A program made the translations under genes and the position numbers. The notes beneath the pieces are model-generated. The model ran no database searches. It saw nothing but the letters and a program-made list of their open reading frames with translations, and was not told the DNA's origin. From an uncultured Spirochaetaceae bacterium (GTDB lineage Bacteria > Spirochaetota > Spirochaetia > Treponematales > Treponemataceae), in the NCBI GenBank assembly GCA_902766345.1, contig CACXDK010000284.1, forward strand, positions 1 through 6,415: a stretch of 6,415 nt of DNA, written 5' to 3'. Below, in pieces: positions 4,786 through 6,415 of this stretch; the stretch's first letter is position 1, and each line of letters opens with the position of its first letter.

Positions 4786-6415
<1,630 letters not shown>

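Overview
The window is AT-rich, densely coding DNA that looks like a host-associated Treponema-type spirochaete. This assignment is an inference from the gene set and protein character: a spirochaete-like FtsH with a charged N-terminus, a phosphotransferase (PTS) core with an unusual HPr, and a beta-glucoside-type PTS permease suggesting plant-glycan use. No rRNA or other marker gene is present to prove it.

Layout. From the left, the minus strand carries the first 89 codons of ftsH (1-269, cut by the window edge), a membrane-anchored SLT-type lytic transglycosylase (480-1325), and an unrecognised 168-residue cytoplasmic protein (1455-1961). Next comes a PTS block, also on the minus strand. 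It is transcribed from a shared control region around 4611-4914 in the order ptsI (enzyme I, 2926-4590), ptsH (HPr, 2667-2924), then a fructose/Ntr-class EIIA (2088-2534) that appears to have its own promoter. On the plus strand, diverging from ptsI, lies a beta-glucoside-family EIIBC(A) permease (4915 to the right edge), cut just as its EIIA domain begins.

How the genes work together. Enzyme I takes phosphate from PEP and passes it to HPr. HPr supplies the EIIA/EIIB sites of the sugar permease and probably also the stand-alone EIIA, which is more likely regulatory. The permease gene has a classic BglG/LicT-type leader: a promoter, a 29-nt ribonucleic antiterminator (RAT) at 4792-4820, and an overlapping intrinsic terminator at 4812-4859. 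Expression should therefore depend on a PTS-phosphorylated antiterminator protein encoded outside the window. Three A-tracts separate the back-to-back ptsI and permease promoters.

Most notable points: the RAT/terminator switch with compensated base pairs; two genes (168-aa protein and EIIA) whose best promoters put the transcription start at the ATG, suggesting leaderless mRNAs; and an HPr with Arg at the position of regulatory Ser46. No insertion sequences, tRNA or rRNA genes, CRISPR arrays or phage genes were seen.
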